IMG/VR virus record: IMGVR_UViG_3300006923_000159
Coordinates: 1 to 21,172 of that record
Strand: one strand, 5' to 3'
DNA length: 21,172 nucleotides
Source of the DNA: a virus
A program made the translations under genes and the position numbers. Positions 15,066 to 21,172 of the stretch are shown in pieces. Positions within the stretch are counted from its first letter, which is position 1. The number at the start of each line of letters is the position of its first letter. The notes below the pieces were generated by a model. It worked only from the letters and a program-made list of their open reading frames with translations. It was not told the DNA's origin and made no database searches.

Positions 15066-15679
15066 AGTTCGGTGATCTGTATAGTTCAGAATATGTAAAC
15101 CAACTGTATAAGCAGGTTGGCGATCCTTTCTATTGCATGACTGAAGATAGAGAGGGAATAGACAGCAACATACAAATACTAGAAGCTAATGATGAATTTC
15201 CAGAACGAAAGTGGTGGAATAAAACAAAGCTATTTAAACCAGGATTAATGGAAGGACCGTTTGTATATTTTGATTTAGATTGTTATGTCAATAATCTAAA
15301 AGACATTAGATGGACTGAGAGCCCTCAATTTATTAAAACCGTGTGGTTTAGTGATGATGTTGCAAGAAAAGTTTTCAGTGTCAATGTTAACAGTTCCGTC
15401 ATGGTAATTAATAACAATGCCGATTTCTTATGGAAAGAGTGGTACGACAATAAACAAAAACTGTTCAAATCATTTTATGGAATAGATGCATGGATTTATA
15501 GACGATGGTTATCAAACATACAATTTATAGATCCACAAATAGTCTATTCGTATCGTTACGGGCACTCGTGGCCAGACGATGTTGAAACAAATATTTTTAG
15601 AGATATACCAATTTGTATATTTGATAATGTAGATAATAGAGATGAAGTATTAAAGGATATTTGGAATGGCCGATCATAG
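15047..15679 (+). CDS. GT-A-type glycosyltransferase (third of three tandem paralogues)
   Basis: The start is the ATG at 15047: alignment to the second copy begins here (METVCVKFGDLYSSEYVNQL), while an upstream GTG at 15032 adds residues with no counterpart. 210 residues, the shortest copy. Blocks in order: FYCMTEDREGID, RKWWNKTKLFKPG, the DxD motif at about 76-78 (VYFDLDCYVNN), NSSVMVINNNADF, YGIDAWIYRRW, VYSYRYGHSWPDD and CIFDNVDNRDEV. In the WWNK block it is closest to the first copy, and in the CMT-D block to the second. Lacking the insertions of the other two, it may represent the minimal fold. The next gene begins 14 bases before its stop. Confidence 0.78.
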   Translation: METVCVKFGDLYSSEYVNQLYKQVGDPFYCMTEDREGIDSNIQILEANDEFPERKWWNKTKLFKPGLMEGPFVYFDLDCYVNNLKDIRWTESPQFIKTVWFSDDVARKVFSVNVNSSVMVINNNADFLWKEWYDNKQKLFKSFYGIDAWIYRRWLSNIQFIDPQIVYSYRYGHSWPDDVETNIFRDIPICIFDNVDNRDEVLKDIWNGRS

Positions 15680-16286
15680 TAAACTAATTAGCAATAACGA
15701 TACCATACAAAAATTATTTGTAAAGGGATTAAAGTACACAAGCGACAATCATGTATATAAACTCAAAGATTACTGCGAGTGTGTATTTGATACCCAGATA
15801 CAAAGTAAGGAATGGATGGTATCAACAATTAGAGATTTAGGTTACTATCCCAAGCATGTTACAGTACTTGCAGGTTGGTACGGCATGGTTATCATCCCAC
15901 TGCTTTACAAAGCATTTGGTGAAATAAAAATTGATCTATATGATGTAGATGAATATACTATCGACATTGCATCACACGTATTCAATGATTGGCCAAACGT
16001 CAACCTATTCTGTAAGGATGTTGTCTTTGATGAAATCGACTTTCAAGGAGACCTGTTAATCAATTCATCATGTGAACATATGATGGACATGAAGGAAATA
16101 ACAGAAGCCAATGAAGGTAAGGTATTTGTATATCAAAGCAACAATAACAGAAATGTAAAGTGGCTTCATATCAACTGCGTCGAAGAAACAGACGAATTGG
16201 TTGAGCAAGCCGGACTTACAAGAGTTTTTTATGCCGGCAGCTGCATGATATATCGCAATAAAAGAATTATGGTGATTGGACAATGA
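15666..16286 (+). CDS. Class I SAM-dependent methyltransferase-like protein
   Basis: 206 residues. A Rossmann-type motif I occupies about residues 65-74 (VTVLAGWYGM), followed by an acidic strand end at about 90-95 (IDLYDVDE) and a motif IV-like LLINSSCEHMMD near 130-141. The glycine loop is sparse (AGWYG rather than GxGxG), so SAM binding is likely but not certain. The substrate is unknown. Lying after three glycosyltransferases it might methylate a sugar product or a peptide. Ribosome site AAAGGA, 8 bases before the ATG inside the previous gene; the following ATG overlaps its stop (ATGA). Confidence 0.72.
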   Translation: MADHSKLISNNDTIQKLFVKGLKYTSDNHVYKLKDYCECVFDTQIQSKEWMVSTIRDLGYYPKHVTVLAGWYGMVIIPLLYKAFGEIKIDLYDVDEYTIDIASHVFNDWPNVNLFCKDVVFDEIDFQGDLLINSSCEHMMDMKEITEANEGKVFVYQSNNNRNVKWLHINCVEETDELVEQAGLTRVFYAGSCMIYRNKRIMVIGQ

Positions 16287-16705
16287 ATATAGAAGTTAAT
16301 CCAAAAGTATTTGCCTTTACGATGTTGTTGTTTAGTCAACAAATGATGCATCGAATGTTTAATCCTGAGAAGGATAATGAATGGATAGCTATCCAACCTG
16401 TATTTCAAGAACTAGCAGAAGCATTATCTGAAGAAAACAAAGCTCTAGCTATGGTCCGCCTTATGGAATACGACGGGCTGAGTCCTTTAGTCCTTACAGG
16501 CTTCGAGGATCTATGGTTCATCATGTTGGCCATATCTAATTTTAGAGTAACGATTCTAAGATTGCATGATCAAAGCAATGAACTAGAGCACTCCGAACTT
16601 GAAGGTACTAACGATCCATTATCATTAATGTATCTTACTTTATGGAATGTAATTATGAAAGGTTATAAATTCGACAAAAGCGAATATAACTCCAGGCACA
16701 TTTAA
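16283..16705 (+). CDS. Unknown helical protein, last gene of the plus-strand operon
   Basis: 140 residues, not recognised. Acidic overall and apparently all-helical, rich in Met and Leu (FTMLLFSQQMMHRMF near the N-terminus; LWFIMLAISNFRVTILRL in the middle). The hydrophobic stretches are interrupted by polar residues and look amphipathic rather than transmembrane. The ATG overlaps the methyltransferase stop (ATGA), so it belongs to the same operon. Its stop codon TAA shares bases with the stop of the convergent oxygenase-like gene. No terminator hairpin is visible at this convergent junction. Confidence 0.72.
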   Translation: MNIEVNPKVFAFTMLLFSQQMMHRMFNPEKDNEWIAIQPVFQELAEALSEENKALAMVRLMEYDGLSPLVLTGFEDLWFIMLAISNFRVTILRLHDQSNELEHSELEGTNDPLSLMYLTLWNVIMKGYKFDKSEYNSRHI

Positions 16706-17604
16706 CGAGGTGCTTGGTTGTAACGAGCCTCGCGAGGTAATTGATTGTAGAGCTTTTCTGGCTCACCTTTTTGTTCTTCTGGGAACATCCGGGAGCGACG
16801 TGCTTGGCCAACTCCACCTTTATGACTATCGTAAGGACCAACATAGCCCGCATCTGGAATGCTATCTGGATTCCATTTTGCCAGAGGCCACACTTGCTCT
16901 TTTCCAGTAATCTCCTCGATCATCATTTGCCACATTTTTTCATCAAAGATGACATAGCCGAGTGTTATTCTAGGTCCACCAACGGCGGCGTGCCACATAA
17001 CCTTATCATGCTCAGATGACTTACCATAATAGCCAGTTTTAAGATGCCAGCCTTTAACATCAGGAATATGTACTAGTTTCGAATCATCACTAATATCATT
17101 AATGATTCCTGTTGATCCTTCTGGATCAATATGTCTCCAATAACCATCACCAGTATGGTTATATGTAAACAGCAAGTTATAGCCTGGAACATTGTGATTA
17201 GTGTGCCATGCAATATATCCATTCTTCGGATAGTATATTTTAAGCGCACAGAACCTACTATTAATTAGCCCGCCAAGTTCCTTGTCAAGCCACTGGCTCT
17301 TTTCCATCACTTCTCTGGCCAACTTAATGTCAACATCATCATGTTTAATCCACGTTGCCATTTGGTTAAAGTCATAACCATGCGCGTCGGGTGGAAAACC
17401 ATCATGTCGATCGCCGCCGCCATCAGCAACAAAGTTTCGCAAGCATTCCATTGAACAGGAATACTCACTTCTGCCTTCTTGAAAGAACTTACCGCCCTTT
17501 CCTTTTCGGCTCATAAAATAATCTAGATCTAGATCAAATACATATCGCTGCCATTCATTTAACAACTCCAGAATGTCTGGTTGAATATCGTATATTGGTG
17601 TCAT
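16702..17604 (-). CDS. Fe(II)/2-oxoglutarate oxygenase-like protein with an HxN site
   Basis: 300 residues. The jelly-roll core lies at about residues 115-225. The first metal motif reads His134-Thr-Asn136 (YIAWHTNHNVPGYNLLFTY), the distal His205 is in VMWHAAVGG, and Arg212 (GPRITLGYVIF) is placed to bind 2-oxoglutarate. The usual HxD/HxE carboxylate is thus an Asn, so it is either a family variation, a different ligand set or reduced activity. The overall look is prolyl/lysyl-hydroxylase-like, of the kind found in T4-like marine phages. The C-terminal 60 residues are basic, Gly/Pro/Arg-rich and probably disordered. A ribosome site AGGAG precedes the ATG. It is last in a unit with a glycosyltransferase and the repeat protein. 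Confidence 0.72.
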   Translation of the reverse strand: MTPIYDIQPDILELLNEWQRYVFDLDLDYFMSRKGKGGKFFQEGRSEYSCSMECLRNFVADGGGDRHDGFPPDAHGYDFNQMATWIKHDDVDIKLAREVMEKSQWLDKELGGLINSRFCALKIYYPKNGYIAWHTNHNVPGYNLLFTYNHTGDGYWRHIDPEGSTGIINDISDDSKLVHIPDVKGWHLKTGYYGKSSEHDKVMWHAAVGGPRITLGYVIFDEKMWQMMIEEITGKEQVWPLAKWNPDSIPDAGYVGPYDSHKGGVGQARRSRMFPEEQKGEPEKLYNQLPREARYNQAPR

Positions 17605-17640
17605 GTTACTCCTTTCTCCGGGACAGAACGTCGCGGATAT

Positions 17641-18510
17641 CTACCTAAAAACGTCGAAACGTCCGATTGAGTTTGTTATCTTGGGATGCTCCAATTGCTC
17701 ATTATCTATTTTCTTTTTTGGTATTGTATAGTGCCAAAAAACTTTCTGGTTTTCATCATCTAGTTCTTCGGCGTCTCTATACCCAGATACATAATTCCAC
17801 TTTGCATGGATTTCTTTAATATTAACTTGGTAGTCGACATCAAAGTTTGTTCTCCAAAATGCGAAAGTGTCCCAGAACCATAATGTTTTAGGATATGGAT
17901 ATCCCCAATTTTTATTCGGATTCATTTCAATTTGTTCTGCATAATTTTGATACCACATATTTAACATTTTTAATGTGCGTTCATTATTTTTATACAAGAA
18001 CATACCACAGTGCCATTTAAACCTATAGACACCTTTATCGCCTTCCCACTTATGTACAACAGCATCCTTAATCATACTTTTGTCTGGCTCTTTCCAATGC
18101 CTTAGTTCTTTATCGTTTGTAAAATAAACAACCTTGGCATTGTAGGGTCTGTTGCATGTCATCGCCATGTCGTATTCATCATCGTGTTCCAATTGATCAA
18201 AGATGTGTCTTATATCTTCAGATTCACAAAAGGTATCTGCGTCCATAAAACAAGTAAGATCGTATGGCGTTCTTTCTAATGCCCACAACTTGGCTCGACA
18301 ATGTACTGGAATATCTAGGATTACATTATCAAAAATATCTCGATACTTTTCGTCCCACCAGTCTTTATGTGTAAAAAGTGTAATTTTTGCATCTGGCCAG
18401 AAGTCTTTAATCGAATCAGCTGATTGTATAGCTGCATCAAAATAAGGCCTTGTAAGAGATGCTACGTAAATAAAGCCTCTACTCGGCTGTGACAGTTGCG
18501 TCCCCACCAT
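17641..18510 (-). CDS. GT-A-type glycosyltransferase
   Basis: 289 residues from the ATG at 18510; GGAGG lies 9 bases upstream, inside the end of the preceding gene. An ATG at 18516 is only 3 bases from it. The N-terminus is a typical first strand (GFIYVASLTRPYFDAAI). The metal-binding motif is Asp-Ala-Asp at about 90-92 (CFMDADTFCES), preceded by AKLWALERTPYDL as in other small phage and bacterial GT-A enzymes. Later blocks are FKWHCGMFLYKNNE, the aromatic TLWFWDTFAFWRTNFDVD and KVFWHYTIPKKK. It is a different subfamily from the three plus-strand copies, which have DLD and the WWNK block. No membrane segment. It lies between the coiled-coil-prone unknown and the oxygenase-like gene, so it may act on a product of this unit. 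Confidence 0.78.
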   Translation of the reverse strand: MVGTQLSQPSRGFIYVASLTRPYFDAAIQSADSIKDFWPDAKITLFTHKDWWDEKYRDIFDNVILDIPVHCRAKLWALERTPYDLTCFMDADTFCESEDIRHIFDQLEHDDEYDMAMTCNRPYNAKVVYFTNDKELRHWKEPDKSMIKDAVVHKWEGDKGVYRFKWHCGMFLYKNNERTLKMLNMWYQNYAEQIEMNPNKNWGYPYPKTLWFWDTFAFWRTNFDVDYQVNIKEIHAKWNYVSGYRDAEELDDENQKVFWHYTIPKKKIDNEQLEHPKITNSIGRFDVFR

Positions 18511-19255
18511 CAACATTAACCTCCACCATATTATCTAAAGCAATAACAGCTCCAATGTTTGCTGTCACTTCCATCAAAGTTTTCGATCGTCTGATTGCAG
18601 ACTTCAATTTCTTATGTGGAGAGTTTCTCACAACATCCAATTCGAATGCTTCAATCTTGGCCTGAAACAGTTCCTCGGTTATTTGTTTTGCTGTTGCGTC
18701 TTTGTCCGCTAACTCAGCCTTTTCCCTAAGCCTATTTAGCTTGTTGATCTCGCGTTGCGTATTTTTCTGGATTTGCTCATTACCAAATTCTTTATGAATC
18801 CAATACCAAGCAGCCCGATGTTGATCGGCTTTATCAATCCTAATTGTTTCAATTGGACCGGGACCGATCGGTGTATCAGGTTGTCTAAGAACAAAGAACA
18901 ATACATTCTTTGCATCGTCTCCATAATATGCATAGACTACCTCGCCGTCTCCAAATGGAAACTTCCATTCTTTAGTGTCGGCTAATTCACTATCTTCTTC
19001 GTTTGCCCGTCTTTGAGCAGACTCGCTTTCTTCCGCAATTGCCATTCTTGTCTCCTCTTCGTGAGGGTTTGCTTCATTGACTCGTTGCCAATATGTAACC
19101 GCTGGAACCTTTTTAACTAGTCCCAATCGATCGACTTCTTCGTCTACTTCTAATCTTTGTTTTGGTTGAGCCTGCTCCTCGTTGAGGACTGCAGCTACGC
19201 TCATATCAACAGATTGGTTGGCACCATCTGCTTCGGTTGCTTCTATATTTGACAT
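18479..19255 (-). CDS. Unknown acidic, coiled-coil-prone protein
   Basis: 258 residues, not recognised. The first 95 residues are very acidic and low in aromatics. Residues 97-155 look folded (EWKFPFGDGEVVYAYYGDDA, then AWYWIHKEFG). Residues about 160-225 form a long charged helix likely to be a coiled coil (NKLNRLREKAELADKDATAK), and the C-terminus is beta-like (NMVEVNVDGGDATVTAE). It starts 12 bases after the repeat-protein stop, with GAGGT as ribosome site, and overlaps the glycosyltransferase gene. In phages the gene just after a fibre gene is often an assembly chaperone or adaptor; that is possible here but not shown by the sequence. Confidence 0.75.
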   Translation of the reverse strand: MSNIEATEADGANQSVDMSVAAVLNEEQAQPKQRLEVDEEVDRLGLVKKVPAVTYWQRVNEANPHEEETRMAIAEESESAQRRANEEDSELADTKEWKFPFGDGEVVYAYYGDDAKNVLFFVLRQPDTPIGPGPIETIRIDKADQHRAAWYWIHKEFGNEQIQKNTQREINKLNRLREKAELADKDATAKQITEELFQAKIEAFELDVVRNSPHKKLKSAIRRSKTLMEVTANIGAVIALDNMVEVNVDGGDATVTAE

Positions 19256-19267
19256 TATTGTACCTCA

Positions 19268-21172
19268 TCATGCTGTTCTTACCCACAAAGATACCGTACT
19301 CACTGTTTCTACGGTATCATTAATATTTGTGCCAACGTATGCTTTTTCGTACCCTTTAGTATAGGTACCTTGCCAAACCTTTGTATAAGTTTTTTGATAA
19401 GTTTTAACATAGTTGGCCGCCCACGCTTTACCATATGCTGCGGCATAATCTTTAGACCAATCTCCTCCATATTCTTTAGCCCATATCTTGGTGTACGTTT
19501 TATTGTACACGCCAGTATATGTTTTCACATAGTCTTTGCTGTAATCTTTTGAATATGTTTTGATGTAATCTGATGAATAATCATGCTCGCCGGCATAATC
19601 TTTAGACCATAGTCTACTATAGACCTTAGTATATATCTTTTCATAATTCTTGTCAAACGTACCTTCATATGTTTTACTATATGTTTTTGTATATGTCTTC
19701 GTATAATCTGCATCATAATTGGTTGAATAATTTACATCGCTTCCATATGAACCAAGAAATGCTACGGCACTTGTATAGGTTTTTGTATAATCCTTGGACC
19801 ACACCTTAGTGTATGTTTTAGTGTAGTCTTTTGAATATGCTCTATCACCTAAGAATGTACCTGTATATTCCTTTTCATATGCCTTACTATACGACAAAAA
19901 GCCTCTGTTGGCAACATATATTTTTGCATAATCTGCGCCATATGTCTTAAAATAATTGCGATCACCGGCAAACGAACCTTCGTAGCTGTTAGACCAGCCG
20001 CCACTATACGTCTTGGTATAGTCTTTTGTATAGGTGGCTTCGTATTTCTTCACATACTGCTTTGTATAGTCTTTTGTATAGGCGGCTTCATAATCACCAA
20101 CATATGTTTTGGTGTACGCTGCAACATAGTCTGCACTATAATCTTTATTCCAATGTCTGGTATATACTGCTGCAAAATCTTTCGCCCAGGCTTTCCTATA
20201 TCCTCTAACATAATTGGTAGCATAGTCGGCCGTGTATATTGTACTATACTCTCCTAGATACGTTACAGTTCCAGTATATGTTCCCTCATATGTCTTTGAA
20301 TATGATTTTGTATAATCTCTATCGAAGCCACCACCATAAGATCGATCACCATGATATGTTGCTTCATATCCTTTTACCCAGTTTTTATCATATGCAGCTT
20401 CGTATTCTTTAGCAAAGTTCTGTGTATAAACTTTTGTATAGGCTTTTTCATACGCAGCTTCGTAATTTTTTTCATAAGTACCAATATACAGTTTGGTCCA
20501 AATCTTAGTATAATCAGTATCAAATGATCCTTCATATGCTTTTGAATATATTTTTGACCAAACTTTGGTATAGTCTGCGGCATAGTCTTTTGAATATGCT
20601 TTCGTATAATCCGTACTATAATTTGTTATGTAGTCCTTAGAATATGTAGCATCAAACAATCCTGTATATACACCAGTGTATGTTTTTGTATATGCCTTCA
20701 CATATGCTTTCTCATAGTCTGTGCTATAATCTGTTGAGTAATCTTTGGTATATGTGGCATCGAATAAACCAACATAATCTTTAGCATAATCTTTAGACCA
20801 GAGTTTTGAATATTCTGTGCTATAATCTTTAGACCAGATTTTAGTATATGTGGCATCAAATAGGCCGGTGTAGTCTGTTGAGTAATCCTTAGACCAAATT
20901 TTAGTGTAATCACCTGACCATTGTTTAGCATAGTCTTTGGAATAAGAAGCATCAAACAAGCCAGTATATACTGTCGAGTAGTCCTTAGACCATATTTTAG
21001 TGTAATCGCCTGACCATTGTTTAGCATACACTTTTGTATATGTGGCGTCGAATGCACCACCATAATCTGTGCTATAGTCCTTAGTATATACACCAGTGTA
21101 TGTTTTTGTATAGACCTTCGTATAAACTTTTGTCCATATCTTAGTCCATACCTTGGTATAGTTTGCACCATA
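19268..21172 (-). CDS. Giant Tyr/Lys tetrapeptide-repeat protein, probable fibre or adhesin (N-terminus off the right edge)
   Basis: The frame is open to the window edge: 634 residues visible, no start seen (an in-frame GTG at 21031 is inside the repeats). An aromatic occurs every fourth residue (YTKI-WSKD-YSTD-YTGL-FDAT). From the edge to about 20354, 69 consecutive tetrads keep this register. From about 19577 to 20356, eight six-residue steps interrupt it, with fillers HGDRS, TGTVT, AGDRN, VANRG, LGDRA, TSAVA, GSDVN and AGEHD. One step of three (FLSY) is the only odd spacing. Regular tetrads then resume until 19337, and a non-repeat tail of 22 residues ends VETVSTVSLWVRTA. There is no Cys, Pro or Met. 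Consensus: aromatic, Ser/Thr/Ala, Lys/Gly, Asp/Thr/Val. I recognise no named domain. A long, repetitive, late-type phage gene is most often a tail fibre or surface adhesin, but this is inference. Confidence 0.8.
   Translation of the reverse strand, partial: YGANYTKVWTKIWTKVYTKVYTKTYTGVYTKDYSTDYGGAFDATYTKVYAKQWSGDYTKIWSKDYSTVYTGLFDASYSKDYAKQWSGDYTKIWSKDYSTDYTGLFDATYTKIWSKDYSTEYSKLWSKDYAKDYVGLFDATYTKDYSTDYSTDYEKAYVKAYTKTYTGVYTGLFDATYSKDYITNYSTDYTKAYSKDYAADYTKVWSKIYSKAYEGSFDTDYTKIWTKLYIGTYEKNYEAAYEKAYTKVYTQNFAKEYEAAYDKNWVKGYEATYHGDRSYGGGFDRDYTKSYSKTYEGTYTGTVTYLGEYSTIYTADYATNYVRGYRKAWAKDFAAVYTRHWNKDYSADYVAAYTKTYVGDYEAAYTKDYTKQYVKKYEATYTKDYTKTYSGGWSNSYEGSFAGDRNYFKTYGADYAKIYVANRGFLSYSKAYEKEYTGTFLGDRAYSKDYTKTYTKVWSKDYTKTYTSAVAFLGSYGSDVNYSTNYDADYTKTYTKTYSKTYEGTFDKNYEKIYTKVYSRLWSKDYAGEHDYSSDYIKTYSKDYSKDYVKTYTGVYNKTYTKIWAKEYGGDWSKDYAAAYGKAWAANYVKTYQKTYTKVWQGTYTKGYEKAYVGTNINDTVETVSTVSLWVRTA
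20016..20089 (-). repeat. Short direct repeat (48-base period) in the same gene
   Basis: The plus-strand string GTATAGTCTTTTGTATAGG, followed by a variable base and GGCTTC, occurs at 20016-20041 and again at 20064-20089. The spacing is exactly 48 bases, or four tetrads, so the reading frame and aromatic register are kept. Confidence 0.75.
20741..21028 (-). repeat. Three in-frame 96-base repeat units in the Tyr/Lys repeat gene
   Basis: Three consecutive blocks of 96 bases (20933-21028, 20837-20932, 20741-20836) each encode eight tetrads with GLFDA[ST] at the same place. The first two are nearly identical at the protein level, both starting YAKQWSGDYTKIWSKDYST. The third keeps the WSKD and GLFDAT positions. 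A related block ending GAFDAT lies upstream toward the edge, and another GLFDAT occurs downstream one tetrad out of step. This suggests amplification by recent unequal exchange. Confidence 0.85.

Noticed and set aside
20374-21171. Long open frames in other registers of the repeat gene
   Set aside because: They arise because the 12-base repeat leaves other frames free of stops; they have no ribosome site and no independent composition.
19268-21172. Regular repeats resembling a CRISPR or minisatellite array
   Set aside because: The 12, 48 and 96-base periods are all multiples of three, the repeats are imperfect and in frame in one long open reading frame, and there are no unique spacers between identical repeats.

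Overview
This window looks like part of the genome of a tailed, contractile-tail bacteriophage of the T4-like group, most likely marine; a T4-like cyanophage or a related marine myovirus would fit. The evidence is the T4 late gene order on the minus strand, read right to left: neck proteins gp13 and gp14, tail completion protein gp15, terminase gp16 and gp17, sheath gp18, tube gp19, portal gp20 and a gp67-like prohead core protein. Short gaps between these genes carry the NATAAATA octamer typical of T4/cyanophage late promoters. The DNA is AT-rich. I see no tRNA, integrase or CRISPR array, and I cannot name the host.

Layout. (1) Positions 1-11402, minus strand, is the virion and packaging block. 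It begins at a late promoter (11395-11402) with four small virion-type proteins joined by TAATG stop/start overlaps, then runs through gp13, gp14, gp15, gp16, a small MscS-channel-like membrane protein, a staphylococcal-nuclease-like enzyme and gp17. gp18, gp19, gp20 and the gp67-like gene follow, each behind its own late promoter. (2) Positions 11443-16705, plus strand, is an eight-gene, almost gapless operon: radical SAM enzyme, TauD-like Fe(II)/2-oxoglutarate dioxygenase, an unknown protein, three tandem paralogous GT-A glycosyltransferases, a methyltransferase-like protein and a second unknown. This is an accessory modification cassette inserted beside the structural block. (3) Positions 16702-21172, minus strand again, starts off the right edge with a very unusual Tyr/Lys-rich repeat protein (at least 634 residues). 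It is followed by an unknown coiled-coil-prone protein, a fourth GT-A glycosyltransferase and a second 2-oxoglutarate oxygenase-like protein. This unit converges on unit 2, and the two units share stop-codon bases.

The most striking item is the repeat protein. An aromatic residue (Tyr, Trp or Phe) occurs every fourth residue, without a break, for 69 consecutive tetrads. Further on, eight six-residue spacings are mixed in, several with a GDR core. It contains no Cys, Pro or Met. Even spacing of 4 or 6 keeps the aromatics on one face of a beta strand, so a beta-rich fibre or adhesin is a reasonable guess. The same unit encodes an oxygenase and a glycosyltransferase, which suggests, by inference only, a fibre that is hydroxylated and/or glycosylated, loosely as collagen lysine is. 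The plus-strand cassette could serve the same virion surface, the phage DNA or the host envelope; the sequence does not decide.
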